Below, piece after piece: positions 48,480 to 56,696 of a stretch of 64,000 nucleotides of DNA. Below the pieces are notes generated by a model. It did not search any database. It was not told the DNA's origin and saw only the letters and a program-made list of their open reading frames with translations. The position numbers and the translations under genes were made by a program. Source of the DNA: Microbacterium sp. cf046 (GTDB taxonomy: Bacteria > Actinomycetota > Actinomycetes > Actinomycetales > Microbacteriaceae); NCBI RefSeq assembly GCF_900114345.1, contig NZ_FOZJ01000002.1, positions 496,001-560,000 on the forward strand, given 5' to 3'. Position 1 is the first letter of the stretch. Every line of letters starts with the position of its first letter.

Positions 48480-48498
48480 TTAGGTAACCCTTACCTTA
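48480..48498 (-). promoter_or_regulatory. DtxR/IdeR-type iron box
   Basis: TTAGGTAACCCTTACCTTA is a near-perfect 19-bp dyad (7 of 8 positions pair in the arms) and, by my comparison, matches the consensus TTAGGTTAGSCTAACCTAA at 15 of 19 positions. It overlaps the likely promoter of the siderophore-uptake operon, so iron-loaded DtxR should repress it. Confidence 0.85.
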
Positions 48499-48552
48499 CT
48501 TACGTCTCGCGATGGAGGTGAAATCGAGCGTCACAATGGCCCGCCCGCACGG

Positions 48553-48591
48553 CGAGAGGGCTCCGACCGACGACCGGTCGAAGCCCTCTCG
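48553..48591 (-). terminator. Terminator hairpin after bioY
   Basis: CGAGAGGGCT (48553-48562) pairs with 48582-48591, and the inner CGACCG (48564-48569) pairs with 48575-48580, leaving one mismatch and a 5-nt loop. It follows the bioY stop on the minus strand. Confidence 0.8.
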
Positions 48592-48604
48592 GACGACGTC
48601 GAGC

Positions 48605-49258
48605 TCAGCTCTCCTTGGTCTTGCCTGCGTCCACCTTGCGCACGAGCGCCCAGGCACCGGGGATGATCAGGGCGGCGATCCCCGCCTTGATCAGGCCGCC
48701 GACGATGAACGGGAACAGCCCCGCTTCGAGGATCTGCCAGAAAGACAGCTCCAGTCCCATGCCGACGTTCAGCACGAACGCGAGGTACGGGATGCCGAAC
48801 AGGAAGGGCACGATGCTCGCGGCCGCGAAGCCGACGAAGGCCAGCGCCGGGCGCCGGTCCCATGCACGCTCCGCGAACCACCCTGCGACGAACGCGGAGA
48901 AGATGAATCCGATCACGAAGCCGAAGCTCGGCTTGGCGAGGGCTGCCAATGAACCGGTGAGTCCGGCGAAGATCGGCAGGCCGGCGAGGCCGAGCACCAT
49001 GTAGGTCGTCAGGGCGGCGGCTCCGCGCCACGCGCCGAGCGATGCGCCGACGATGATGACGCCGAGCGTCTGGCCGGTGATCGGCACGGGCCACAGCGGA
49101 ATCTCGACCTGGGCGAGCAGCGCGACCACGGCTGCGCCGGCCAGCACGAGCGCGGCGTCCACCGCGAACGCGCGAGCGCGCGAGGACGGGCGGGCGATGA
49201 CGTCGGCCAGCACGCGGACTCGGGACGGTGCTGCCGGAACGGCGGCGATCGAGGACAT
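48605..49258 (-). CDS. bioY: Biotin transporter BioY
   Basis: A 217-aa integral membrane protein, the biotin-binding S component of an energy-coupling-factor transporter. Six or so helices are present. PLWPVPITGQTLGVIIVGASLG near residue 52 (in parts PVPITGQTLGV) and GLAGLPIFAG are the BioY marks, and GFVIGFIFSAFVAGW is also typical. No bioM or bioN gene is next to it, so it may work alone or use an ATPase encoded elsewhere. AAGGAG precedes the ATG at 49258. The open frame extends further upstream, but without a ribosome binding site. Confidence 0.94.
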   Translation of the reverse strand: MSSIAAVPAAPSRVRVLADVIARPSSRARAFAVDAALVLAGAAVVALLAQVEIPLWPVPITGQTLGVIIVGASLGAWRGAAALTTYMVLGLAGLPIFAGLTGSLAALAKPSFGFVIGFIFSAFVAGWFAERAWDRRPALAFVGFAAASIVPFLFGIPYLAFVLNVGMGLELSFWQILEAGLFPFIVGGLIKAGIAALIIPGAWALVRKVDAGKTKES

Positions 49259-49511
49259 GGTCACTCCTTCGGCGGGCGGCCCGAGGGGCCGAGTAGTGGA
49301 TTCGAGGGCGTCGCGACTCATCCTAGAGCCGGAGCAGAGGAGGCACTGTGCGCTGTGCGCCAACGAAACGCGGCATCCGCTGTGGCGCTCCGCACAGCGT
49401 GCGGCGGCCGGCGAGGTCGCCGCGCGACGGCGGTCATGCGCGGCGACGGTAGACTTGGAGATCGGCCAATCGGTCGCTCCTCACTTTCCCTCTACGAAAC
49501 GGACCTTCGCT

Positions 49512-51110
49512 GTGCTCGCCGTGCACGATCTCGAGATCCGCGTAGGTGCCCGCGTGCTCATGGCGGACGTCTCGTTCCGCGTCAGCAACGGCGACAAGGT
49601 GGGTCTGGTGGGTCGCAACGGTGCGGGCAAGACGACGCTGACGAAGGTGCTCGCCGGTGACCTGCAGCCGGCCGACGGGCGCGTCGATCGTTCCGGAGAG
49701 CTGGGGTACCTGCCGCAGGACCCGCGCACCGGAGACCCGGAGATGCTCGCGCGCACCCGCATCCTCGATGCCCGCGGCCTGGGCACGCTCGCCCTCGGGA
49801 TGCACGACGCATCCCTGCTGATGGGGGACGACGACCCGGATGTCGCCGCCAAGGCGATGAAGCGATACAGCAGTCTGACCGAGCGCTTCGAGGCGCTGGG
49901 CGGCTACACGGCCGAAGCCGAAGCGGCCTCCATCGCCCACAACCTCTCGCTGCCGGATCGCATCCTCGACCAGCCGCTGCGCACGCTCTCAGGAGGTCAG
50001 CGCCGCCGGATCGAGCTCGCCCGCATCCTCTTCTCCGACGCCGAGTCGATGATCCTCGATGAGCCGACCAACCACCTCGACGCGGACAGCGTCGTGTGGC
50101 TCAGGGAGTTCCTCAAGAACTACAAGGGCGGGCTGATCGTGATCAGCCACGACGTCGAGCTCGTGGGCGAGACCGTCAACCGCGTGTTCTACCTCGACGC
50201 GAACCGCCAGGTGATCGACGTCTACAACATGAACTGGAAGAACTACCTGCGTCAGCGGGTCGCCGACGAGGAGCGCCGCAAGAAGGAGCGCGTCAACGTC
50301 GAGAAGAAGGCGACGCAGCTGCAGCTGCAGGCCGCGCGCTTCGGCGCGAAGGCCTCGAAGGCAGCGGCCGCGCACCAGATGGTCGCGCGCGCCGAGAAGA
50401 TGCTCTCGGGACTGGACGAGGTCCGCCAGGTCGAGCGTGTGGCCAAGCTGCGCTTCCCGAAGCCCGCGGCGTGCGGCAAGACCCCGCTCATGGCGTCGGG
50501 GCTGTCGAAGTCGTACGGATCGCTGGAGATCTTCACCGACGTCGACCTCGCGATCGATCGCGGGTCCAAGGTGGTCGTGCTGGGTCTGAACGGCGCCGGG
50601 AAGACGACGCTGCTGCGCATCCTGGCCGGCGTCGACCAGCCGGACACCGGGCAGCTCGAACCGGGTCACGGGCTGAAGATCGGCTACTACGCGCAGGAGC
50701 ACGAGAACCTCGACGTGTCGCGGTCCGTGCTCGAGAACATGATGTCGGCCGCGCCCGACATCAGCGCGACCGAAGCGCGCAAGGTGCTCGGCTCGTTCCT
50801 GTTCACCGGCGACGACGTGCTCAAGCCCGCCGGAGTGCTCTCGGGCGGAGAGAAGACCCGGCTCTCGCTCGCTACGCTCGTCGTCTCCTCGGCCAACATG
50901 CTGCTTCTGGACGAGCCGACCAACAACCTCGACCCGGCCTCGCGAGAGGAGATCCTCGGTGCGCTGGCGCACTATGAGGGCGCGGTGGTGCTGGTCTCGC
51001 ACGACGAGGGCGCCGTGGAGGCGCTGAACCCCGAGCGCGTGCTGATCCTGCCGGACGGCGTCGAAGACCTCTGGAACCGCGACTACCAGGACCTCATCGC
51101 GCTCGCGTAG
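49512..51110 (+). CDS. ABC-F family ATPase
   Basis: A 532-aa soluble protein with two ABC domains and no membrane segments, so it is not a transporter. Walker A motifs are GRNGAGKTT near residue 35 and GLNGAGKTT near residue 360. The signatures are LSGGQRRRIELARIL and LSGGEKTRLSLATLV, and the Walker B motifs are MILDEPTNHLD and LLLDEPTNNLD. The charged linker KNYLRQRVADEERRKKERVN between domains is the P-site tRNA-interacting region of this family. ABC-F proteins act on ribosomes, either to rescue stalled translation or to protect from antibiotics; which applies is not clear. The start is GTG 49512 (LAVHDLEIRVG); a -10-like TAGACT is at 49450-49455. Confidence 0.93.
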   Translation: MLAVHDLEIRVGARVLMADVSFRVSNGDKVGLVGRNGAGKTTLTKVLAGDLQPADGRVDRSGELGYLPQDPRTGDPEMLARTRILDARGLGTLALGMHDASLLMGDDDPDVAAKAMKRYSSLTERFEALGGYTAEAEAASIAHNLSLPDRILDQPLRTLSGGQRRRIELARILFSDAESMILDEPTNHLDADSVVWLREFLKNYKGGLIVISHDVELVGETVNRVFYLDANRQVIDVYNMNWKNYLRQRVADEERRKKERVNVEKKATQLQLQAARFGAKASKAAAAHQMVARAEKMLSGLDEVRQVERVAKLRFPKPAACGKTPLMASGLSKSYGSLEIFTDVDLAIDRGSKVVVLGLNGAGKTTLLRILAGVDQPDTGQLEPGHGLKIGYYAQEHENLDVSRSVLENMMSAAPDISATEARKVLGSFLFTGDDVLKPAGVLSGGEKTRLSLATLVVSSANMLLLDEPTNNLDPASREEILGALAHYEGAVVLVSHDEGAVEALNPERVLILPDGVEDLWNRDYQDLIALA

Positions 51111-51117
51111 GACCGCG

Positions 51118-51984
51118 TCATCGGCCGGCCGCGTCGAGGATCGAGTCCTCATCCTGCATGTCGCGGTCGTTCCGCCGCGCCGGCGTGCGATGCCGCGGGC
51201 TCGGATCGATGCCGCGCGCACGGTCCTCCGCATCCTCGCGACGATGACGGCGCTCGGTGCGGATCACATACCCGATGAAGACGAAGCCCATGATCGCGAA
51301 CAGGATCCACTGCACCGCATAGGACAGATGGGGGCCGGGATCCTCCGACGGAGCGGCGAAGGCCGCGGGCCGCGTCGCGGGCGCCGGATCCTCCGACACC
51401 ATGGCACCGTAGGCGGTCGGTTCGAGTCCGGCGCCGACGCCCGGGTCCACGAGGTCCGCGACGAGCCCGGGATTGATCGAGGGGACCTGGCCCTCCGGGG
51501 CCGAGCGCCCCGAGGCGGGAAGCGGCTCCGCCGGCCGGAGTCGCGCGATCACGGTGACCTGCCCCTCCGGGGGAGCCGGGATCTCATCCGGCAGCGGCTG
51601 GTCCTCGCCGGGCGGGACCCAGCCTCGGTCGATGAGCAGGATGCGACCGTCCTCGTCGCGGAACGGAACCAGGACCTCGAAAGCCGCGGTGCCGCCATGG
51701 GGTCGATTGCGGACGAGGATCTGGTCGGCCGCCAGATACTCGCCCTCCAGACGCACGGGCTGCCACTCGTCGTCTGCGGCGAGCGATCCGCCGGGCGCGA
51801 TCACATCGGAGAGCGGCACCGGATCCGCGTCGTAGTTCTGCGCGACCAGCGCCAGCTGCTCCGCTCGGGCGGCATTGCGGCTGAACTGCCAGTTCGACAG
51901 GAACGCGCAGGCGATCGCGAAGACGATCGCCACCGCCACGTACGCCGTCCAGCGCACGGCGGGAGGCGCCGTCGCCCGGCTCAC
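51118..51984 (-). CDS. SURF1-family cytochrome oxidase assembly protein
   Basis: A 288-aa membrane protein with one helix near each end (about residues 12-32 and 228-248) and an extracytoplasmic domain between them, the SURF1 layout. WQPVRLEGEYLAADQILVRNR and LLIDRGWVPPGED are family marks. It helps insert heme A into cytochrome c oxidase, and the window also encodes the heme A pathway (ctaB, ctaA). The C-terminal tail is charged and cytoplasmic. The GTG at 51984 overlaps the stop of the next gene upstream by 4 bp. Confidence 0.92.
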   Translation of the reverse strand: MSRATAPPAVRWTAYVAVAIVFAIACAFLSNWQFSRNAARAEQLALVAQNYDADPVPLSDVIAPGGSLAADDEWQPVRLEGEYLAADQILVRNRPHGGTAAFEVLVPFRDEDGRILLIDRGWVPPGEDQPLPDEIPAPPEGQVTVIARLRPAEPLPASGRSAPEGQVPSINPGLVADLVDPGVGAGLEPTAYGAMVSEDPAPATRPAAFAAPSEDPGPHLSYAVQWILFAIMGFVFIGYVIRTERRHRREDAEDRARGIDPSPRHRTPARRNDRDMQDEDSILDAAGR

Positions 51985-52229
51985 GTCGCCCCCTCGACAC
52001 CGGCGGCGACCTCCAGGCGCTCCACGACGACCGGGAACTCGCGTGCGGCGAGATAGTCGCGCAGGAAGTCCCGGTGCTCGTCGCACGCGACCCACACCTT
52101 GCGGCGATCGGGGGAGTGGATCTTCGGATTCCGCCACACGACCGCCCAGACCGCGAGGTTGCGGCATCCCGCGCGTGAGCACTCGGCGTCAGGGCGCGCG
52201 TCGGAGGGCACCTGCTGCGGATCGCTCAC
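51981..52229 (-). CDS. Small Cys-containing protein between SURF1 and DUF3099 genes
   Basis: An 82-aa soluble protein I cannot assign. It has CSRAGCRN near residue 17 and, after VWRNPKIHSPDRRKVW, a CDEHRDFLRDYLAAREFPV segment. Three Cys and a His in this order could form a treble-clef-like zinc site. Both ends are fixed by 4-bp GTGA overlaps, with the DUF3099 gene upstream and the SURF1 gene downstream, so it is certainly in that transcript and is translationally coupled to both. A role linked to oxidase assembly or metal handling is only suggested by position. Confidence 0.8.
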   Translation of the reverse strand: MSDPQQVPSDARPDAECSRAGCRNLAVWAVVWRNPKIHSPDRRKVWVACDEHRDFLRDYLAAREFPVVVERLEVAAGVEGAT

Positions 52230-52600
52230 GCCGCGCCGCTCGACTCGTCGCGAGGCTTCTCGATCGCGTGAGTCTCTTCGATGCGCAGCACCGGTGACCC
52301 TGTGCCCGCCGCGGGGGTCCCCGACGGCGCCGCGGGGAGCGCCCGCTCCGGGTTCTCGGGATCCGTCCGCTCGACGTCGGAACTGACGTTCGCCAGAACG
52401 ACCGCGATGTACGGCAGCACGATCGCGGCGATGCCGAAGACCCACGTGTACCAGCCGTATGGAGTGATCACGACCATGAGGATGAAGCACGCGATCCGGA
52501 TCCCCATCATCACGAGATAGCGGCTCGAACGCCGATGTTCGTCGTCGCGCGGTGCGCGCGGCAGCGACGTCGCAGATTGGGGCTTCGACGAACTCTTCAC
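52226..52600 (-). CDS. DUF3099-family membrane protein
   Basis: A 124-aa protein with two hydrophobic helices (about residues 28-46 and 50-70) in the order RRSSRYLVMMGIRIACFILM and FGIAAIVLPYIAVVLANV, matching the DUF3099 family of actinobacteria. The N-terminus is polar and the C-terminal half is Pro/Ala/Glu-rich and probably disordered. No function is known. It is the first gene of a coupled trio with the Cys-containing protein and SURF1. Confidence 0.88.
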   Translation of the reverse strand: MKSSSKPQSATSLPRAPRDDEHRRSSRYLVMMGIRIACFILMVVITPYGWYTWVFGIAAIVLPYIAVVLANVSSDVERTDPENPERALPAAPSGTPAAGTGSPVLRIEETHAIEKPRDESSGAA

Positions 52601-52640
52601 GGTCCTTCCAGAGTACGCCTGGGAGGACCGGTGACGGCCG

Positions 52641-53132
52641 TCAGACGTTGGTGCCCGCGCTGTAGATGATGAGCGGGAGCAGGAACGCGAAGAACACGAT
52701 CAGCCCGAGCACGATGAACCCCAGGCCGACGTAGCCGAGGATCGTGCCGGCCAGTGCGAGTCCGCGGCCCTGCTCGCCCGTGCGCTTGATCTGCCCGAGC
52801 GACATGTGACCGGTGATGATCCCGGCGAGCGACCCGAGGAACGGGATGATGAAGATGCCGACGAGCGACGAGACCAGCGACACGATCGCGAGGGTGTTGG
52901 TCTTCGCCGGCGCGTACGCGCCGTACGAAGTGCCGTACGCGGGCGCGGCGCCGTAGGCCGGAGCGGTGCCGTACGCGGGCGGTGCCGGGGTGTATGCGGG
53001 CGGTGCCGGGGTGTACGCGGGCGGTGCGGGTGCGGCGGGTGGTGCTGCGGCGTAGTCGGGCGATCCGTACGCGGGAGGTGCGGGTGGTGCGGGCGGGACC
53101 GGGGTCGAGCCGTCGGGGTTCGTGTCGCTCAC
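52641..53132 (-). CDS. DUF4190-type membrane protein with Pro-rich N-terminus
   Basis: A 163-aa protein. The first 75 residues are a Pro/Ala/Tyr-rich, repetitive and probably disordered segment (APPAYTP and APAYG units). Two membrane helices follow, with NTLAIVSLVSSLVGIFIIP and GHMSLGQIKRTGEQGRGLAL between them, which is the DUF4190 pattern. Many actinobacterial proteins with this build are found at the envelope, but the function is unknown. The start is GTG 53132 with AAAGG upstream; the very long open frame beyond it is antisense to fabG. Confidence 0.88.
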   Translation of the reverse strand: MSDTNPDGSTPVPPAPPAPPAYGSPDYAAAPPAAPAPPAYTPAPPAYTPAPPAYGTAPAYGAAPAYGTSYGAYAPAKTNTLAIVSLVSSLVGIFIIPFLGSLAGIITGHMSLGQIKRTGEQGRGLALAGTILGYVGLGFIVLGLIVFFAFLLPLIIYSAGTNV

Positions 53133-53243
53133 GGGCAGGCCTTTCGTCGAGTGCCGTAACAGCGTCGCAGTGCGCGCCGGGAGTGTCAAACAGGGCACCG
53201 ATAGGCTGGGGCGGTTCATCGCGTCCAGCCCCGGGAGTGCCAA

Positions 53244-53954
53244 ATGTCCACCGATCGCGTCGTCCTGGTCACAGGAGGCAATCGCGGCATCGGCCGCGCC
53301 ACCGCCGAGCGCTTCGTCGCGGAAGGGTACCGGGTCGCCGTGACCGTGCGCTCGGGCGAAGGACCGGAGGGCACGCTGACCGTGCGAGCGGATGTCACGG
53401 ATGCCGCGGCCGTGGATGCGGCCTTCACCGAGGTCGAAGCGAAGCTGGGTCCGGTCGAGATCGTCGTCGCGAACGCGGGCATCACGAAGGACACGCTGCT
53501 GCTCAGGATGACCGAGGACGACTTCGACAGCGTGATCTCCACCAACCTCGGAGGAGCGTTCCGCGTGGTCAAGCGGGCGTCGAAGGGGATGCTGCGTGCG
53601 AAGTGGGGTCGCGTCATCCTCATCTCCAGCGTCGTAGGCCTGTACGGCGGCGCCGGCCAGATCAATTACGCGGCATCCAAGAGCGCCCTGGTCGGGTTCG
53701 CACGTTCGCTCACGCGCGAGCTCGGCAGCCGGGGGATCACCGCGAACGTGGTGGCACCGGGCTTCATCGAGACCGAGATGACGGCTTCGCTCCCGGACGA
53801 CCTGCAGGCCGAGTACAAGCGGAGCATCCCGGCGGCCCGCTTCGCCACCACCGACGAGGTCGCCGGTGTCATCACCTGGATCGCGTCGGACGACGCCGCC
53901 TACATCTCGGGCGCCGTCATCCCGGTCGACGGCGGTCTCGGCATGGGGCACTGA
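53244..53954 (+). CDS. fabG: 3-oxoacyl-[ACP] reductase FabG-type short-chain dehydrogenase
   Basis: A 236-aa NADP-dependent reductase. The Rossmann motif is VTGGNRGIGRA near residue 10, followed by NAGIT, the catalytic Ser in ISSVVGLYG and the Tyr/Lys pair in NYAASK. The C-terminus has VAPGFIETEMT and GAVIPVDGGLGMGH, close to FabG of fatty-acid synthesis (FabG1/MabA type in mycobacteria). GGGAG precedes the ATG, and TAGGCT at 53202-53207 is a likely -10. The gene next to SURF1 and DUF3099 genes is a recurring actinobacterial arrangement. Confidence 0.92.
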   Translation: MSTDRVVLVTGGNRGIGRATAERFVAEGYRVAVTVRSGEGPEGTLTVRADVTDAAAVDAAFTEVEAKLGPVEIVVANAGITKDTLLLRMTEDDFDSVISTNLGGAFRVVKRASKGMLRAKWGRVILISSVVGLYGGAGQINYAASKSALVGFARSLTRELGSRGITANVVAPGFIETEMTASLPDDLQAEYKRSIPAARFATTDEVAGVITWIASDDAAYISGAVIPVDGGLGMGH

Positions 53955-53964
53955 CCGCCCTGGA

Positions 53965-54663
53965 TCAGGTGCGATCGACCGCCTTGAGGATCGCGGCGCC
54001 GAGCTCGCCGGGCTTGGAGAACTGCGGCCAGTGACCGGAGTGCAGCTCGACGATCTCGAGGTCCTGCAGCGCGGCGAGCTCAGCCGCCCAGTCCGGCGTC
54101 GAGGCGATGATGCCTCGTATCTCGTCGGCAGCCACGGTGCCGGTGAGCATCGTGACCGGGAGGCGTCGGCGACGCTCATCCGCCAACCGCAGCGGATCGG
54201 TGGGAACGCGGGCCGGAACCGAGCGCGTCCGCGCCGCCGCGTCGGCGCGGGTCGTCTCGTCGAGGTCGGCGATCTCGGGCTCCTCGAAGAAGTCCCAGCC
54301 CGGGAAGGGAATGACGCCGTCGACGATGGGGAACTCCCAGATCGAGCCGCCGTCGCCCGGCGGGAACGTGTCGACGAAGACGACGCGCGCGACCTTCTCG
54401 GGCCGCGCATCGGCGGCGCCGTAGACGACGTTCCCCCCGCCGCTGTGGCCCACGAGCACGACGAGGCCCGGGGACGCGTCGATCTCGTCCACCACCGCAT
54501 CGACCCAGTCGGCGATGCCCACTTCCGATGAATCGACGGCCGGCACGCCGACGCCCGGCATGGTGAGCGGGTGCACTGTATGACCTGCGCTCTGCAGCGC
54601 AGGTGTCACGTCGTCCCATGAAGACGCGTCGAGCCAGAGTCCGGGTACGAGGATGATGTCCAT
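53965..54663 (-). CDS. Alpha/beta hydrolase
   Basis: A 232-aa alpha/beta-hydrolase. The N-terminus IILVPGLWLDASSWD is the oxyanion-hole region, and the nucleophile elbow is VGHSGGGNV, with Ser at about residue 74. The catalytic Asp is probably in FVDTFPPG or a later Asp, and His is in ELHSGHWPQF near the C-terminus. This group resembles small esterases and epoxide-hydrolase-like proteins; the substrate is unknown. TAGCGT ends 6 nt before the ATG and there is no ribosome binding site. Confidence 0.9.
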   Translation of the reverse strand: MDIILVPGLWLDASSWDDVTPALQSAGHTVHPLTMPGVGVPAVDSSEVGIADWVDAVVDEIDASPGLVVLVGHSGGGNVVYGAADARPEKVARVVFVDTFPPGDGGSIWEFPIVDGVIPFPGWDFFEEPEIADLDETTRADAAARTRSVPARVPTDPLRLADERRRRLPVTMLTGTVAADEIRGIIASTPDWAAELAALQDLEIVELHSGHWPQFSKPGELGAAILKAVDRT

Positions 54664-54669
54664 CCCTCG

Positions 54670-54675
54670 ACGCTA
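54670..54675 (-). promoter_or_regulatory. -10 element of the alpha/beta hydrolase gene
   Basis: On the minus strand TAGCGT ends 6 nt before the ATG at 54663. Confidence 0.45.
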
Positions 54676-54719
54676 CCGAGACTCTCCGACACGCACACGT
54701 GCCGAGGCGACGGGGCAGG

Positions 54720-55361
54720 TCAGGGGAGGAGCGGGATCACTTCCCGCAGATCCACGCGCTCGATGACGAGGTCGGCCTGCGCCCGGACGGTCGGCTTCGC
54801 GTTGAAGGCGAGGCCGAGCCCGGCCGCGGCCATCATGCGCAGGTCGTTCGCGCCGTCGCCGATCGCGATCGTGCGCGCGATCGGCACCCCGGACTCGGCT
54901 GCCCATTCGCGCAGGGCGGCCTCCTTCGCCCCGGCGTCCACGATCGCTCCGTCAACGGTGCCGGTCAGCGTTTCACTGTCGGTGACCAGCCGATTCGCAC
55001 GCCAGATGTCGACGCCGAGATCGGTCGCGACCGCGTCGAGGATCTCGTGGAATCCGCCGGAGACGACACCGACCCGCCCGCCGCGCGCGTGCGCGGCCGC
55101 GATGAGCTCGCGGACACCGGGCGTCGGCTCGATCCGCGCGAGCACCCGTGCGAACGCACTCGTGGGGACGCCCGCGAGCACGCTCACGCGGGATCGAAGA
55201 CTGGTCGCGAAGTCGACCTCGCCGCGCATGGCGGCCTCGGTGGCCGCCGCGACCTCCGCGCCGCGCCCCGCCTCATCCGCCAGGAGCTCGATCACCTCGT
55301 TGCGGATGAGCGTCGAATCGGCGTCGAGCACCACGAGGAAGCGGGCGGATGGCGCAGGCAT
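54720..55361 (-). CDS. serB: Phosphoserine phosphatase
   Basis: A 213-aa HAD-superfamily phosphatase for the last step of serine synthesis. Motif I is VVLDADSTLI near residue 10: the first Asp is the nucleophile and the third residue of DxD is the general acid. SGGFHEILD is motif II, and IGDGANDLRMM is motif III/IV. It has no N-terminal ACT domain, so it is the short form. TAGCGT lies exactly 6 nt before the ATG, suggesting a leaderless mRNA. Confidence 0.94.
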   Translation of the reverse strand: MPAPSARFLVVLDADSTLIRNEVIELLADEAGRGAEVAAATEAAMRGEVDFATSLRSRVSVLAGVPTSAFARVLARIEPTPGVRELIAAAHARGGRVGVVSGGFHEILDAVATDLGVDIWRANRLVTDSETLTGTVDGAIVDAGAKEAALREWAAESGVPIARTIAIGDGANDLRMMAAAGLGLAFNAKPTVRAQADLVIERVDLREVIPLLP

Positions 55362-55367
55362 GCTCCC

Positions 55368-55373
55368 ACGCTA
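55368..55373 (-). promoter_or_regulatory. -10 element of serB
   Basis: On the minus strand TAGCGT ends 6 nt before the ATG at 55361. Confidence 0.45.
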
Positions 55374-55408
55374 TCGTCGCGGCATCCGTCCCGATGTCGC
55401 GCGCGGAG

Positions 55409-56650
55409 CTAGTCGACGTGCACGCCCTTGCCGACGACCGTGAGTCCGGTCTCGGTGACGGTGAAGCCGCGCGCGATGTCTCGCTCGCGATCGACGCCGA
55501 CGGTGGCGCCGTCGGCCAGGACGACGTTCTTGTCGAGGATCGCGCGATGGATGCGGGCCCCCTGACCGACGCGGACATGATCGAAGAGCACCGAGTCGGT
55601 GATCGTCGAGCCGCCGCCCGCGAGAGTCCAGGGTCCGACGACGCTGCGCTCGAGGTGGGTCCCCGACAGCACGGAGCCGAGCGAGACGATCGAGTCGATC
55701 GCATTGCCGATCCGGCCCACCGAGTCGCGGACGAACTTCGCGGGCGGCGAATTCACCGTCTGCGAGTGGATCGGCCACTGCATGTTGTACAGGTTGAAGA
55801 TCGGCAGGGTGGAGATCAGATCCATGTGCGCGTCGAAGAACGAATCGATCGTTCCGACGTCGCGCCAGTAGTCGCGATCGCGATCCGTCGAGCCGGGCAC
55901 GTCGTTGCGCTTCATGTCGTAGACGCCGGCCTCACCGCGACCGACGAAGTACGGGATGATGTCGCCGCCCATGTCGTGGTTGGACGTCGGCAGCTCGCCG
56001 TCGGATTCGACCGCTTCGATGAGCGCGTCGGTGTCGAAGATGTAGTTGCCCATCGAGGCGAGCACTTCGTGCGGCGCGTCGCTGAGCCCCTTCGCGTCCT
56101 GGGGCTTCTCGAGGAATTCGCGGATCTTCGCCGGATCCTTCTCGTCGACGTCGATCACGCCGAACTGGTTCGCCAGCGAGAGCGGCTGACGGATGCCGGC
56201 GACCGTGGCGCGCGCGCCGGATTCGATGTGCGAATCCAGCATCTGGCGGAAGTCCATGCGGTACACGTGGTCGGCGCCGATCACCACGACGATGTCGGGC
56301 TTCTCGTCGTTGATGAGGTTCAGGCTCTGCAGGATCGCGTCGGCGGAGCCGGAGAACCACCGCTTGCCGAGTCGCTGCTGCGCGGGAACGGACGCGACAT
56401 ACGAGTCCAGCAGCGGCGACATCCGCCATGTCTGCGAGATGTGCCGGTCGAGGCTGTGCGACTTGTACTGCGTGAGCACCACGAGCTGTCTGAGCCCCGA
56501 GTTGATGAGGTTCGATATCGCGAAGTCGATCAGACGATACTGCCCGCCGAACGGGACGGCGGGCTTTGCTCGATCTGCGGTGAGGGGCATCAGACGCTTG
56601 CCCTCCCCACCGGCGAGGATGATTCCGAACACCTTCGGCGCTGCTGGCAT
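55409..56650 (-). CDS. glgC: Glucose-1-phosphate adenylyltransferase
   Basis: A 413-aa enzyme that makes ADP-glucose from glucose-1-phosphate and ATP, the committed step for glycogen and related glucans. [20 protein letters not shown] near residue 11 is the nucleotide and catalytic segment, FSGSADAI and [13 protein letters not shown] follow, and the C-terminus is a left-handed beta-helix ([17 protein letters not shown]). TAGGGT ends 6 nt before the ATG. It is divergent from glgM across 46 bp; the same pair (Rv1213/Rv1212c) is divergent in Mycobacterium tuberculosis. Confidence 0.97.
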   Translation of the reverse strand: MPAAPKVFGIILAGGEGKRLMPLTADRAKPAVPFGGQYRLIDFAISNLINSGLRQLVVLTQYKSHSLDRHISQTWRMSPLLDSYVASVPAQQRLGKRWFSGSADAILQSLNLINDEKPDIVVVIGADHVYRMDFRQMLDSHIESGARATVAGIRQPLSLANQFGVIDVDEKDPAKIREFLEKPQDAKGLSDAPHEVLASMGNYIFDTDALIEAVESDGELPTSNHDMGGDIIPYFVGRGEAGVYDMKRNDVPGSTDRDRDYWRDVGTIDSFFDAHMDLISTLPIFNLYNMQWPIHSQTVNSPPAKFVRDSVGRIGNAIDSIVSLGSVLSGTHLERSVVGPWTLAGGGSTITDSVLFDHVRVGQGARIHRAILDKNVVLADGATVGVDRERDIARGFTVTETGLTVVGKGVHVD

Positions 56651-56696
56651 GGCCCCACCCTATGCCGCACTTCGGCCCGGGTACTAGCGTGTTGAC
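56651..56696. promoter_or_regulatory. Compact bidirectional promoter glgC/glgM
   Basis: The 46-bp spacer has TAGGGT on the minus strand (56662-56657) and TAGCGT on the plus strand (56685-56690), each 6 nt before its start codon. With 22 bp between the hexamers, each -35 region overlaps or abuts the opposite -10, so the two promoters probably compete. Confidence 0.55.

Noticed and set aside
52880..53070. Short repeats in the Pro-rich region as a DNA regulatory repeat
   Set aside because: They encode in-frame APPAYTP and APAYG units of the DUF4190-type protein, which explains the repetition.
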